Made by a program: the position numbers and the translations under genes
Source of the DNA: Scenedesmus sp. ARA3
Taxonomy: Eukaryota > Chlorophyta > Chlorophyceae > Sphaeropleales > Scenedesmaceae
Length of the DNA stretch: 64,000 nucleotides
Direction: 5' to 3'
Assembly: GCA_004335835.1 (NCBI GenBank)
Contig: RWJK01001606.1
Span: 1 to 64,000 of the forward strand
Notes under the pieces: model-generated
What the model saw: the letters and a program-made list of their open reading frames with translations, nothing else
Told to the model about the DNA's origin: nothing
Databases searched by the model: none
Part shown: positions 12,601-24,500 of the stretch, in pieces
Position numbering within the stretch: the first letter of the stretch is position 1
Layout of the letters: the number at the start of each line of letters is the position of its first letter

Positions 12601-15307
12601 TGCAGTACAGGCTGACACATCAGGTTTGACTGCGGTCAAAGTAACAGTGCTGCTGCCGCAGCTGCAGGCGCAGCCAGCGCTGCAGCAGCTGCTGGCGTCT
12701 GCTGCTGCAGCTGCGCTGAGTGCTGCGGGCCCACTGCAGCATCGCAGGAGCCTGGTGCAGCTGCTGCAAGCGTGCCCAGGGCAGCAGCAAGTGGCTGAGC
12801 AGTTGGTGCCAGCAATTTGCAGTGCACTGCGCAGCAAAACAAGCTCTGGGTGCTGGACAGACACCCCAGAACTCCTGCAAGCCTTGCAGGACAGTCCAAC
12901 AGCATGGCTGGCAGTGCTGCCAGCAGCAGTGGAGGCAGCAGCTGATGAGCTGCGGGGGGCGTATGATCCCATACAGCATAGCAGCAGCATACTGCAGCTG
13001 CTGCGGGCATGTCAGGGGCAACAGCAGCAGCAGCTGGAGCAGCAGCTCTTGGAGGCAACCTGCTGCGGGATACGCCACTCGCGACAAGCATGGCGGCAGC
13101 CGGGTTGCATGCAGCTGCTGCAGGGGATCGCAACCACACCAGCAGCACGGCTGGCAGTGCTAGCAGCAGCAGTGAAGGGCGCTGCTCGCGAGCTGCGCCT
13201 TGAAGCCGACCCCATGCTGTACAGCAGCAGCATGCTGCAGCTGCTGCAGGCGTGTCAAGGGCAGCAGAAGCTAGAGCAGCAACTGCTGAAGGGGACGTGC
13301 GACGGCATTCGCTTCTCCCAGCACGCATGGAGGGCTCCTGGCTGCAGGAAAGTCCTGCAGGCATTGATCGACACACCAGCAGCACACCTGGCAATGCTAG
13401 CAGCAGCGGTGGAGGGCGCAGCTCACGAGCTGCGCAGTGCAGCTGATCCCGTGCAACATAGCAGCAGCATACTGCAGCTGCTGCGGGCATGTCAAGAGCA
13501 GAAGCAACAGCAGCTGGAGCAGCAGCTCTTGGAGGCAACTTGCTGCGGGATACGCCGCTCGCGACAAGCATGGAGGGAGGCCGGTTGCATGCAGCTGCTG
13601 CAGGGGCTCACAGCCTCACCAGCAGCCCAGCTCGCAGTGCTAGAAGCAGCGGTAGAGAATGCTGCTGGCGAGCTGCCCACGGCATGCCATCCCATGATGT
13701 ACAGCAGCAGCATACAGAAGCTGCTGCAACTGTGTCAGGGCAATGAGCAGCTGATGCAGCAGCTGAGTGTGGCCTTGGCATCTGCGCTGCAGCACAAGCC
13801 AGGAGCTTGGCAAATAGATGGCTGCATGGATATCCTGCAAGCGCTGCAGGCAGCACCAGCAGCACATCTGGAAGTGGCATCAGCAGCTGTAGCACCAGCT
13901 GCTGCTACGCTGTCAGACGGTGCTGCTTCACCCGAGCTGCACTTTGGGCATGTGGTGCCGCTGCTGCAGGCGTGCGGGGGCCAGCAGCAGCTCAAAATTG
14001 CTGTGATTGAGGCGGTTTGCTGTGGTGTACGCACCAGTGCTGATGCGTGGAAGTCTAAATGCTTCACACAGCTACTGCAGGCCTTGCAGCAGACACCAGA
14101 AGCACGCTTGGCAGTGATAGCAGCAGCTGTGGAGGGAGTTGCTGCTGTTGTGCGCACTTCTACAGCCAGCTTGATGCAGCACAGCAGCAACACCATCAAG
14201 GGGCTGCAGTTATGCCAGGGGCAGCCACAGCTAACAGATCAGCTGACAGAAGCTATGTGCTGCGCAATCCGCAGCAGCACAGATGCATGGCAACTCAGTG
14301 GCTTGCAACAGCTGCTGCAGGCGCTGCAGGCGACACCTGCAGCACGACTAGCAGTGCTGACCGCAGCTGTCGAGCCCCTGTTTGAATCCAAAAGTAACAA
14401 CAATGCTGACGAGGGCCTCAGCTGCGGCATGCTGCTCAGCAAGCAGACAACTGACAGCCTGCTGCAGCTATCGCAGCTGCTGCTGTCTGAGCCGCAGCTG
14501 TATGCTGCATCCTATGGTCAGTTGGCTGCAGAGGCAGCTGCCCGTAAATACAACTATTCGCTGCTCAAGCAGCTGCTGCAGTCTGCAGCAGTGCAGGCAG
14601 CGCTTGACCGGCCAGAGGTGCAGCAGCTGGTGGCGTGCCAGGTGGCCAACCTGCAGCGTATGGCTGCAGTTCCCGCCTTTTCATGGCACATGCCCCAGGC
14701 AAAGATGCCTGGATTCCCACAGGTAGGCCAGGGCAGGGCACAGTTGGGTGAGCCGGGGTTGCTGTAGTCGAGGCTGTTTGCCTGCAATGAAACATCATGG
14801 TGCAGCACGCGTCAGGAGAAGCACACGCAAGGTGTGGACGGCGCAGCAGGTGCAAGCGGTGTTTGTGCAGTTGCTGGATGGAGCTGGATGTGGGCAGGCC
14901 TGGCTCAGCTGTGTGTGGATCGATTGCAGGATGCGTGAATGCATCTAGTGGATCAACAGCATACCACTCAAGGCCCGCTCTTGCAGTAGTGGGCGTGTGG
15001 GCATGCACAATGCTCAGCCGAGCATCCACACAAGCTAGCCACCTTTCCTGCAAGCGCAGGAGACTCCTGTGCCCTGCTTGGCTGGCCACCTTTCCTGCAA
15101 GCGCAAGCGACTCCTGCAAGCTGGCCACCTTTCCTGCAAGCGCAGGCGACTCCTGCTTCCCTGCTTGGCTCATTCTGAACTGGACCAGTCCCTCGCGCTG
15201 CACATGACCAGCGACTGATGTTTTGCCGAATGGCGCGTTTGCTGCAGCTATCATGGTGACATGCAGGTGAAGCAGCTTGATGCTGCACACAACCACTCAC
15301 GAACGAG

Positions 15308-15346
<39 letters not shown>

Positions 15347-15686
15347 GATTTCATGCCAGGTGGAGGCGTTCCTGCAAGGCCCAGAGGAGAGTTTTGCTCT
15401 GGGAGGCTTCCTTGGCATCACTGAAGCACGCACGGCAGCAAAGCAGCTGATCATGTGCAACGCCCCCAGGTTCCACTCAGGCTACAGCAGCTACAGCAGC
15501 TACAGCAGCAGCTACAGCTTCACTGCGCTTGCAAAAGGGGCTGGTGATGATGCACACGTAGCCATTCGCAAGACGCAGGAGTATTACATTGAGCAGCTGA
15601 AGCGACTACCAGCAGTGATCCAGGAGCTGCAGGGGGTGCTGGCACTGGTGCGGCCAGCTGCAGGTGCAGCTGTTGCTGAGGCCTGA
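9041..15686 (+). CDS. 2OG-Fe(II) oxygenase-family protein with long helical repeat C-terminus (5' partial)
   Basis: Exons read in phase: 9041-9293, 9663-9799, 10807-10932, 11409-11580, 11838-14722 and 15360-15686 (1299 residues from 9041). The first exon carries YAAFFADCEHELKPIRSG followed by LALAYN, the conserved distal-His segment of large prolyl-4-hydroxylase-like 2-oxoglutarate oxygenases. EHKYTAANLRFEHLKGTDR, the VLWPR segment after NEG, and a C-terminal VEAFLQGPEESF...GF segment are also family features in the expected order. The exon at 11838 adds about 900 residues of Ala/Gln/Leu-rich helix in which a unit of about 80 residues repeats roughly eight times (about 12720-14390). The N-terminal half, which should hold the HxD iron ligands, was not found upstream, so the gene is incomplete, too diverged for me to see, or broken. 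No activity can be assumed. Several introns hold copies of neighbouring exon edges. Confidence 0.7.
9408..9662 (+). repeat. exon shadows: repeated copies of next exon's 5' end with acceptor
   Basis: Three units beginning with gtcttcacg (about 9408, 9513, 9593) each carry a CTG or CA tract followed by a copy of the exon start that encodes EHKYTAANLR. The copies at 9461-9500 and 9544-9591 are diverged; the third runs into the real exon at 9663. Unit length varies because the triplet tract varies. Confidence 0.85.
9731..10330 (+). repeat. exon shadows: copies of exon 3' end with donor and intron start
   Basis: The 3' end of the exon ending at 9799, its GTGAGC donor and about 150 bp of following intron (9731-9950) are repeated at 9996-10210. 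Shorter remnants of the exon end (acgcactgtcaaaagcgg, acactgtcaagggaggcac) lie at about 10212 and 10310. The first repeat keeps a usable donor but carries an in-frame stop before the copied segment (gtgcttaaagg). Confidence 0.85.
10563..10738 (+). repeat. exon shadows: two copies of downstream exon start
   Basis: Segments at 10563-10620 and 10677-10738 copy the acceptor and first ~55 bp of the real exon at 10807 (encoding DSPWKRKKRRMRRQRGR). Each keeps the cag acceptor. Neither continues into the WDFFDEQMLEI part of the exon. Confidence 0.85.
11126..11196 (+). repeat. exon shadow: copy of upstream exon 3' end with donor
   Basis: This 70-bp segment copies the end of the exon at 10807-10932 (the part encoding EQMLEIPSDDSIGRAHVMSE) and its donor, with scattered substitutions. 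It lies in the downstream intron. A further short copy of the next exon start with acceptor is at 11737-11765. Confidence 0.8.
15035..15172 (+). repeat. minisatellite in intron, three units of ~36-50 bp
   Basis: The core gccacctttcctgcaagcgc followed by a cgactcctg-like segment occurs three times (about 15038, 15082, 15124) in the last intron of the oxygenase-like gene. Spacing is unequal because some units carry an extra ccctgcttggct stretch. Confidence 0.85.
15309..15346 (+). repeat. (CTG)n tract just before a 3' splice site
   Basis: Twelve or so CTG triplets end about 13 bp before the proposed acceptor at 15359. The tract sits where a polypyrimidine tract would be expected. Confidence 0.85.
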
Positions 15687-16701
15687 TTGATGCTCTAAAA
15701 ATATGATTGTGACGATGACAGTGATCGGGATGAAGGTGCAGCCAGCTGCAGGCGCTGAGGCAGCGGCGAATGCGGCTGCAGGGGCAGCTGCAGCGGCGAC
15801 ATGAGGCAAGCTACAGCAGCGGCCGCGTTGGCCGCTGCCTGCATGCAGCAGCGCTGGCAGCATGCAGCGGTGACCTTATGAGCAACCATTGATGGTGTGT
15901 GTAGCATATGGTAGCCGTGAGTATCGCACACCAATGCATACCGAGTGGCGCCATGTTGTGCTTAAGTGACCCTGCTGATGTTGCTGTGATACAACGTGAT
16001 CACGACTTTGTATAGCTGCAGGTGCTGCCTCTTGTTGTTTTCAGCTTACATGCTGGGTGCATATGCGGCATATGATCTACCGGATTTACTCTTGATGTCT
16101 GCCAGCATCTGTGTACAGTGTTGCCGTCACAGCATGTTTGTACGGTTCTTGTTCAATGTGTGCGAACGCCGGTCTGTTTACTATTGATGCAACTATTTCT
16201 GTGTGCCTATGCCAGGGTCCCAATGCAGCCACTCAAGGATGATGTCTGTTTCTTGACAGTGATTTGGTGAAACTTAGTATGCAGTGACTGACAAGGCAGC
16301 ACGTAGGGTTGCGGTGGTCTTGCAGGCTGTGCACAGATCTGTGCACGGCCTGCTCCAGAGCAGAAGGCCACTTGGCTAACTGGTTCCTTGCATGGCGCAC
16401 CTGTCGCTGCGGTGCCGTTGCACTTGTTTTTTGAACAAATCTTCCGTGCTATGCAGTGCCTGACTGGTCCCCTTCACGTACATGCGCGTATGCAATACGA
16501 CAGAGCTTTCAGAAAGCAGCAGGTTACATGGTCAAAGCTTTGGCAGCAATAGAGTGCTAGAGCTTCACACCTCTGCTGCAAACCTAAACCTCAGTCGCCA
16601 GTCCCAGCTGCCAGCAGCATTGACTGACCCAGCACACCGCCGCAGGCCTCAGTCAAACTAACAAGTTAAAGTCCAACATATAACAACTGCACTGCACAGC
16701 T
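15687..16701. other. convergent intergenic region
   Basis: This lies between the 3' ends of the oxygenase-like gene (+) and trpE (-). No coding signal is seen; it should hold both 3' untranslated regions. Confidence 0.5.
16524..16528 (-). terminator. candidate TGTAA poly(A) signal for trpE
   Basis: TTACA on the + strand gives TGTAA on the minus strand, about 175 bp beyond the trpE stop codon. TGTAA is the usual poly(A) signal in chlorophycean algae. A five-base match is weak evidence alone. Confidence 0.35.
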
Positions 16702-16832
16702 TCACTCGCAGTGGGGCTGCACGAAGGCCTGCTCCGCCAAGTCAATGGCCCTGCCCAGTGCTGCTGCTTTGTTGAGTGTCTCCTCGTACTCGCTCTCAGG
16801 CACGCTGTCAGCAACCAGGCCGGCACCAGCCT

Positions 16833-16886
<54 letters not shown>

Positions 16887-16936
16887 NNNNNNNNNNNNNN
16901 NNNNNNNNNNNNNNNNNNNNNNNNNNNNNNNNNNNN

Positions 16937-16994
<58 letters not shown>

Positions 16995-18000
16995 AAACAC
17001 AATGAGTCACAGCCTGTGAATAGCCAATGCTGGAAGCATACTTGAGGCATGCCCGCTGCGCTTCAAGCAACACATCAACATTTACACCCAGCCGTTGGGT
17101 GGGCCACCACAAACTGTGACAGAACACACTATGATAGCTCAACAGCCCGCGCACCTGCAAGTGCACCGTCCACTCGCGCCTGCTGTTTGCGCCCGCGTAG
17201 CTGTACAGGCTGTCCTCGCTGGCGGTGGGGATGACCATGGTGCGCAGGCCCAGGGCCATGTCCATGCTGCCGCTGAAGCTCACGTGGCCCAGGCCGCCGC
17301 CGTAGGGCCCGCGCTTGTTGACCTCAAGCTCATCAATGATCTGCATTGCACGCACCTGCAAAACAGCAGCAGCAGCAACAGCATGTGACAAACAACTACT
17401 TGAGGGAGAGACGGGGACATGCCGCGCTTGTTGACCTCCAGCTCATCAATGATCTGCATCGCGCGCACCTGCACAGCAATATGAGGATTGGGGATTTGAG
17501 TTCAAGGTTCGGCAAGGAAATGGTCCATGACAGCTGCATGACAGTAGGCTCTTTCCTACACCAATCAAGTAACAGTCACCTGCGCACCTCGGGGCCGCCG
17601 CTGACTGTGCCTGATGGCAGGGCAGCGTGCATCTGTACCACAAAGAACTGCTGTGCATCCAACATTGGCCCAAAACAATTACGCCATAGCCAGCTCTGCG
17701 CACCTTGGGAGCCCCGCTGACTGTGCCTGCCGGCAGCGCGGCGCGCAGCGCGTCCCAGGAGTCCAGCCCCGGCTGTAGCTGCCCCGTCACGGTGCTGCTG
17801 ATGTGCATGACGTGGCTGTAGCGCTCAATCTCCATCAGCTTCTCCACCACCACGCTGCCTGACTTGGACACCTGGCGACAGCAGCAGCAGCAGCAGTAGC
17901 AGCAGCAGTAGCAGCAGCAGCAACAGTGTGATGTGCATGACGTAGCTGTAGCGCTCAATCTCCATCAGCTTCTCCACCACCACGCTGCCTGACTTGGACA

Positions 18001-18056
<56 letters not shown>

Positions 18057-21000
18057 TGTGGCCCACGTCCACCAGCATCACATGCTCCTGTGCTGCAAAG
18101 AACTGCCCTGTCCTGCAGCCCTGCATACCTTATGCACCCTTGGTTAAGTTGCACGTGCCCCACCTTGCCCACATCGTTGCGGCCCAGGTCGACAAGCATG
18201 ACATGCTCCGCGCACTCCTTTGCATACAACAGCAGCTCCCTCTCAAGCGCCACGTCAGACGCAGCGTCAGCGCCACACATGAACTTGCCTAATCATACAT
18301 GCCTGGTAAAGCATGCCATGCTGCCTGGCTGTACACAGCTGCTGGCTCCTGCAAGCCTGTCTCAGACATTTGCCCCCAGCCCTCACCTTGCCCACATCGT
18401 TGCGTCCCAGATCCACAAGCATCACGTGCTCCGCGCACTCCTTCGCGTCAGACAGCAGGTCCTTTTCAAGCGCCAGGTCTGACTCAGCATCAGCCCCGCG
18501 CCGACGGGTGCCTGCCAGCGGGCGGTTTGTCACGATGCGCTCGTTGTCCACCCTGCACGATGTCAAAGGACAGGCAGGCAGGCAGGCAGGCAGGTGGCAG
18601 CACAGTCAGGCACTGTTGGCGGGTGCAGGAGGGTGCCTGCAAGAGGCCTGTTTGTTACAATGCGCTCGTTGTCCACCCTGCAGGAGAAAGAAGGCAGGCA
18701 GGCAGAAGTAGATTGAAACGACGTCACAGAATGTCAGATTTAATAATAAATGTAATTGCTGGATCCAAGGGTCGATGTGCCAGCTTGTCTGCCTGTTGAA
18801 AGCAAACGGTATACCGCAGAGCGGCATAAGCAACAAGACTTTGTCTGCTGCACGCGGCGCACCTGCACAGGTACTCAGGGCTGCTGGAGACAATGATGCG
18901 CACCTGCAGTTCATTGTCATGCAACAGCAAGAAATACAAGTTCCATGTGCTGCAGCACACACCTGCAGAGGATCTCGGGGCTGCTGGACACGATGATGCA
19001 GCCGCGCGCCTGCATGTAGACCATGTAGGGGCTGGGGTTGACCACGCGCAGCGCGCGGTACACCTCAAAGGGGTCGGCAAAGGTGCGGCGCTCGTAGCGC
19101 TGAGACAGCACCAGCTGGAAGATGTCGCCGCTCTGCAGGAAGAAAGGCATGAGACCATAAGATGTGAGCAGGGTGAGTATGTGTGGGTACAGCGAGCGTG
19201 TATCACAGACAGAACTCTGGATGCTGCTGCTGCCTTGTCTCCACATTCACTTGCTTGCAGGAGAGGCAAAATCACGCATAACAAGCAATGATGATAGTAT
19301 CCTTGCTTTCAATAGTTTTAGTGCCGTGCTGCGCACCAGGATGTACTCCTTGGCTGCCAGCACTGCATCCAGGAACTGCTGCTTGGTCACGTTTGACTTG
19401 CCAGGCGGCGCAGGCAGCTGCGTGAGCGCCATGTCAACCTACAGCAGCAGCAGCAGCAGCAGGCACGCGACAGTCGTTCAGAATAGGCCTGGCGAGCTGC
19501 TGGTTGCAGATGAAAGATGTTGACTGCAATGACGCAGTGAGAGAGGCAAGCCGGCAGCTGGCCCTTGCTTTGTGTGGGCTTTGGATGGCACACTGCCTGG
19601 TCTTGCACAAACAGCACACAGCAGTATAAAGAATTGCATGGACGACAGTACATTCTGCAACAGCATGCAACCAGCCAGACTGCAGCCTGCTGTTGCTGAA
19701 GCAGCATCTGAACGCTCCAACATGATCAGCTAAACACACACCAAACCAGTGCAGGACTGGTGCTGCGCAGTTCACGCTACTGCTTCTGCTTTGCTTCTTC
19801 ATCTACAAGGCTTTTACACAACAGCTATGCAACACACCTGCGCGGGCGCCAAGCTTGGAGGCGGGCTGTTCAGCCGCTGCACAAGCTGCCTCAGCCGCTG
19901 CTTGCCCTCATCATACGCTGCCCGCAGCACCTCCGCATCCTGGCTGCCACTGCTGCCGTTGCTGCTGCCTGCTGCCGCCTGCGCCTCGGCATCTAGGTGC
20001 ACCCAAGAGATTATGTAGATGAGCTTTGTGGCCTGGTCAAACACGATGACGTCGTTGTAGAGTGACAGGTGCATGTCTGGCAGGTGGCGGTCGTCCTCTG
20101 GCGCTGCTGAGAAGGGAATCTTGCCTGCAGAACACAGGGAAGGAAACAGCAGATATGCTGTGTCAGCACGTGCAGAAGAAAGGAGGGCAAGGTAAGTCAT
20201 GGAGTGCGCCTGTGGCACCTTGGCCTTGCAGCGAATTCTATGGTCAAACACGATGACATCATTGTAAAGTGACAGGTGCATGTCTGGCAGGTGGCGGTCG
20301 TCCTCTGGCGCTGCTGAAAACGGAATCTTGCCTGCAGGATGCGGTGTTGGCAGAAGTTTGCAGGAAAGGAAAGGAGATGGCTGATATGCTGTTTGAGCAT
20401 GTGCAGAAGAGAGGAGAGTGCAAAAGTGTGTGATTGAGAGCGCCTGTGGCGCCTTGGCCTTGCAGGAGACTTTTAACAGAGGTGGCACATGGTGCAGTGC
20501 TGTGCTCACAGGCCTTGCAGGAATCACACGCAGCAGCTGTCCCTACATATGCACGGCAGGCAGCAGCAGCAGCAGCTGCTGCTGGTACACAGCTTCCCAT
20601 ATCCAGCCAAACACACCACATCACCTGCAGCTGCTGCCTGCCATGCTCAGTGCTGCAGCAGTGTGGCTATACAGCTGATACAGGAGTGCCGCTGTACTCC
20701 TGCTGCACTACATGCATTGCTGCTGTGCACTTGACCGGACTGATGTTACTATACATGTGCGCAGCTGCACAGCGCGTGGCTCAGAACTCGCCAGCTTCGT
20801 CAAGGGCACTCACTGCCGTACACGCAGCCCACAGCGTCGTATCCCGCACAGCCCACCCAGCCAGCTGTACACCTGTTGCGCAGCATATTCTCATAAAAGT
20901 GCATGCAGCTGCAGGACACTTACTGCCGTACACGTAGCGCACAGTGTCATATCCTGCGTAGCCCACCCATCCGCCAGTGAAGACCTCCGGCAGTCCCTCC

Positions 21001-21595
21001 ACCTTTGCAGGCCTCCAGTTCCTGCTGAGCTTCTCTGGCACCTGCATAGCGTGAGTGAATGAATGAATGAGCTACGCATGTTGTGTTATTACTCACCACC
21101 CGCGTACGTTAAAGGAGGATATGTGCGTGACGATGAGGATACCCCATGCGCCTTCACACCTCCTACCATCCTCACCTGCATAGGGTCAGCCTCCTCGCTG
21201 ACCTGGCGTGAGCCTGCCTGATGGTCAAGTAACGTTACTTTGTGGCCCTTTGCTACAACCTCCAGAGCTGGGTTCGCGCCTACAAAGCTGTAGCGGCCCT
21301 GCTGGTCTCCGTTGACCACAGACTCGAGCAGGAAACTGGGCGATTGGATGTCATTTTGCTGCACCAGAGCGCGGTATGCTAGCACTGGGGTGAGCTGGTC
21401 GCTGAAGATTCGCTGGAAGAGCGGCACGATGTTTGCGCCGGATGCTGCATGGCTGCAGAAGGCATCAAAGTCTGCTGCTTCTGCTGTGCTGCATACGGCT
21501 GAGGCAGATGCTGCTGCTGCTGCTGGCGCGGCCTGCGCTGCTGCTGCAGCTACATGCGAAAAGGGCATGTGAGAGTTGGGCATGACAGGGCACAT
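16702..21595 (-). CDS. trpE: anthranilate synthase component I (alpha subunit)
   Basis: This converts chorismate to anthranilate, the first committed step of tryptophan synthesis, probably in the plastid with a TrpG-type glutaminase partner. Exons in transcript order: to 21176, 21041-20924, 20124-19838, 19438-19337, 19132-18963, 18552-18387, 17871-17704, 17355-17155 and 16830-16702, all in phase. Diagnostic motifs in order: LLESV and RYSFVG (tryptophan-site region), [94 protein letters not shown] and AGAGLVADS, ending near QPHCE. Retention of LLES and NPSPYM suggests the feedback-inhibited form. The 5' end is unresolved: the Met at 21595 opens this frame, but a further transit-peptide exon upstream is likely. 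Nearly every intron holds copies of adjacent exon edges, and one contains an assembly gap. Confidence 0.96.
16832..16992 (-). repeat. long CTG (sense)/CAG (+ strand) tract interrupted by assembly gap
   Basis: The + strand reads (CAG)n from about 16832 and again to about 16992, with 50 unknown bases between. It begins two bases from the acceptor of the last trpE exon. True length is unknown. Confidence 0.95.
16887..16936. other. assembly gap, 50 N
   Basis: Exactly 50 N, probably a placeholder for an unresolved triplet repeat rather than a measured length. It lies in the last trpE intron, so the coding sequence is not affected. Confidence 0.98.
17414..17640 (-). repeat. trpE exon shadows around the 17.4-17.7 kb intron
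   Basis: 17414-17473 copies the first ~50 bp of the exon starting at 17355 with its acceptor ([16 protein letters not shown] region). About 17575-17640 copies the 3' end of the exon ending at 17704 ([13 protein letters not shown] region) with a donor. Both lie in the intron between those two exons. Confidence 0.85.
17944..18054 (-). repeat. trpE exon shadow plus CTG tract
   Basis: 17944-18003 is an almost perfect copy (about 57 bp) of the first part of the exon starting at 17871, including the acceptor. It is preceded in the sense direction by a (CTG)n tract at 18006-18054, just as the real exon is preceded by a CTG-rich tract at 17879-17925. Confidence 0.9.
18056..18245 (-). repeat. trpE exon shadows: copies of LGRNDVGK exon end
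   Basis: About 18160-18265 copies the 3' part of the exon 18552-18387 (from the DLALE...[20 protein letters not shown] region) including its donor. A shorter remnant around 18056-18090 repeats the segment encoding EHVMLVD. Confidence 0.85.
18632..18682 (-). repeat. trpE exon shadow: copy of DNERIVTNR exon start
   Basis: This copies the start of the exon at 18552 with its acceptor (sense CTGCAG then GGTGGACAACGAGCGC). A (CAGG)n run at about 18570-18597 lies between copy and exon. A similar copy of the preceding exon end with donor lies at about 18866-18912. Confidence 0.85.
20231..20335 (-). repeat. trpE exon shadow: copy of [12 protein letters not shown] exon start
   Basis: About 95 bp copying the start of the exon at 20124, nearly identical, with acceptor. 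It is intact through the VIVFD codons, then diverges. A copy of the previous exon's 3' end with donor ([14 protein letters not shown] region) lies at about 20792-20855. Confidence 0.88.
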
Positions 21596-24500
21596 GGCAT
21601 CAATGCAGCTACACTCGGGGCACGTAAGAGTTGGGCACCGCCAGGGCTAGAAAACTGTTGGTGCGGGTGCTGCACACATAGCACAGAGCATGCTTCTCTT
21701 GCTGCTGCTGCTGCTCCTGCTGTTGCTGCACGTAATGCTGCATGTGTAGCAGGCATGGGACAACAGCCAGCATGACCAGGCATGACAGATTCATCTGTTT
21801 AGTGTGTTTCAGCTGCGCATGAGCTGCAATTGGCATGCTCACAGGTATCTGAAACACTAGCACGTTGCTGCCAGTCTGGTGGCTGGTGAGCAGGTGGTTG
21901 TGACGGCTCATGGAGAGTTCAACCCGTGAAAAATCAAACCAATTCGATGAAATATGTTCGCTCACCTGCAGCCTCACGAACAGGAGATCCCACTGCTCCA
22001 GCGTGAACACGCCCCCGCCTCACGCGACCAGCAGCAGTTCTTACATGTGGTCTTACTACATTATGCCGTGCATAACATTTTCTATGTGCTGCGTGTGCTG
22101 CGCCTTCTGCGATCTTGCCCTGCAGCAGCATGCTTGCTGTCGAGACTGTGTTCACACTAGTTTGCGCCCAGACTACGTGTCATTGTCTACACACGATGTA
22201 GATAGGCGTATGGTAAGCAGACCACCGCTGTGTACGTCGATGATTACCCTCCGGTTGAGTTACATTCATTCGGGTACGGTGTTTCCTGGGCAGTGAAGAC
22301 AGGCGGATGCATAACAGGGGATGAGATAACTAAATTAAGCTGCTGTGGACTTGTGGCATGGGCCCTGCCGTGCCAGCTAGAGGATCGCTCTCAACTAGGG
22401 CTTCATTGTGTAAGGAGTTGCAGGAAAGTTCAACGACGACAGAGGCTTCACCTCCAGGCCCTGTATGCCATCACTTACACGATTCGCCTTGAAGGCGTTG
22501 ACAAACCCCCCACTCGAGCTGACGCACGTGACAAGACCAGACCAAGACAGCTGCCATCAACACATTGCTGCTCAAGCACCCCTTGCACGCGCGGCCAGCG
22601 GCTGCAGTCAGGCAGCCCATGCAATCATCACTGCACGTGAAATATTATGCTTCAAGCCAACACATACCAAGCTGCTGCTCAAGTGCGCCCACACACATAT
22701 AACCCGAGCCCTAGTCAGCGAGGCATATTGTTGGTACCAAGCAAACAACACACGCATCCCTGCATGCTGCTCGTAATTACGCCGCAAATAACTCTGCTCA
22801 GGCACGCAGCCTACGTAATACTGCTCAAACTCTTCGACTGACAAATGGAAACTGAGAGGACTGATGCATAACTCTAGCGCAGCAAGACAGGCCCGCCACA
22901 TGCGCGTGGCCGTGACAACCAAGCACAGCAGATGCTGCAGCGACGCTTTCCCTTCACTCTGCAAACAGTAAAGTAGGCCCGCCCCTCCTCTCCTCTGCCC
23001 ACCACCCACCCCTGACCTCTCCGCGGCTTTGGCCGCTGTTCCTGCGACATCAACTGCCACAGCCAAAACACCCTGCCAGCAGCAGCTGCTCAGTTTCGAG
23101 CACGTCGCTGACACACTCGCTCCCGTTGGCACCTTGAGAGAAGGTGCCTGGGAAGCAAGCCACCAATGCTGCAGGAATCCTGCCGCCTGATGTTGTGCTG
23201 CGCCTTCAAGAGTGGTTGAAGTGCACTAGCTGGTGAGGCAGCGCAGACACACGTGTGCATACAAACAGGTTGCTATATGAGCGAGACACAACGAAACAGG
23301 TTATGAGCTGCATATACAACAAAATTGTGTTCGGCTGGCCCGCTGCAACATGCGTGGAGCAACGAAGCGCAGGCGCAGACCAGACTTGACCAATGCTGGC
23401 GAGCGCGGGGCATCGGAAAATCGCAGCACTGCCGCACTGCACGGAGTGCGCGCCATTGCGGTTGCATGGCGACGCCCCTTCCATGCTGTGATGACTCTTG
23501 CAGGCGCATGTGCCCCGGCCGCGGAGCAGAGACCGATAATGATGCACAAACAGCGTTGCGCGGAGCTGGCAGCTCTGCGCAAGCTGGCCTAACATGACAA
23601 ACACGCGAGTGCGACAGCACGCATAGGCGCCGCGCTGATGCGTGCGTGTAAGGAGTAGAGGATGGCGCTAAGCAAGGCGATCCATGATGCAAAAGTGAAG
23701 CTCCCTGTGTGTCCAATAGATGCAGCAGCCTGCCAAACCACCTGCAGGGAGCGCTCAAGCACACTGCAGCGACAACCCGCTCGTCTCACCACCACCATCA
23801 CCACCAGCTCCAGTCCTGCACAACACCACCTGTGCTACCAGCCGCTCCACTTCACACAACATGAAATCCAAAACGGAGACCCCTTGAAAGCAAAGGACGT
23901 TCTAGCTCCCCCAGCAACCACAGTATGCCCTACCTACGTCACACAAAGCGCTCTAATGACCTACAGCAAAAACCCAAAACCACAGAGGCTTGAACCACAA
24001 CCTGTGAACGTTGCACAGGCGGGCCTTATCGCCTCAGCATGTAGTTTGCCTGCCAGAAACCCCTATGCCCTACGGTATAACATGCACGTGCCCTGCCTGC
24101 CGCCCCATTTTTTTTCCCGACTAAAGACCAGGCAGCTGCCAAGGCCTCATATAAAGCTCCGCCAAATCCGTCAAAAAGCCTACACGAGTGAACAATCCCC
24201 TCCCTGCCAACCACGAAACCCCAGGAACACACACCTGCATCTGCACAAACAGGCAAGCAGACAACGCAGCACAGCAGCAGCTCTTGCACCAGATGATGAT
24301 GTGCATGCTGCTGCACTGCGTGCTCGTACCGGCTATCATACCTGGTACATGCATTGCCTTTGTCACCTCCATTCCAACCCAACCAACCCAACGCACCACC
24401 AACACTACCAACAACAAGCACACCTGGGTGTGGCAAACCATGTTTGGCTGCTGCACAACCTCGAGCTGCTTCTCCCTTCCTTTCAAACCTGAACCTGAGA

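Noticed and set aside
12235..13571. Long Ala/Cys-rich minus-strand frames
   Set aside because: Mirror images of the repeated Gln/Ala/Leu exon on the + strand; triplet repeats keep several frames open.
20231..20335. The upstream copy as the real [12 protein letters not shown] exon of trpE
   Set aside because: It diverges after VIVFD and lacks the following [10 protein letters not shown] segment and a donor, which the copy at 20124 has.
23662..24492. 276-residue open frame on the + strand
   Set aside because: Composition is C/A-rich as in minus-strand non-coding sequence; no domain, no exon partners, and Thr/His/Gln bias from CA-rich DNA.
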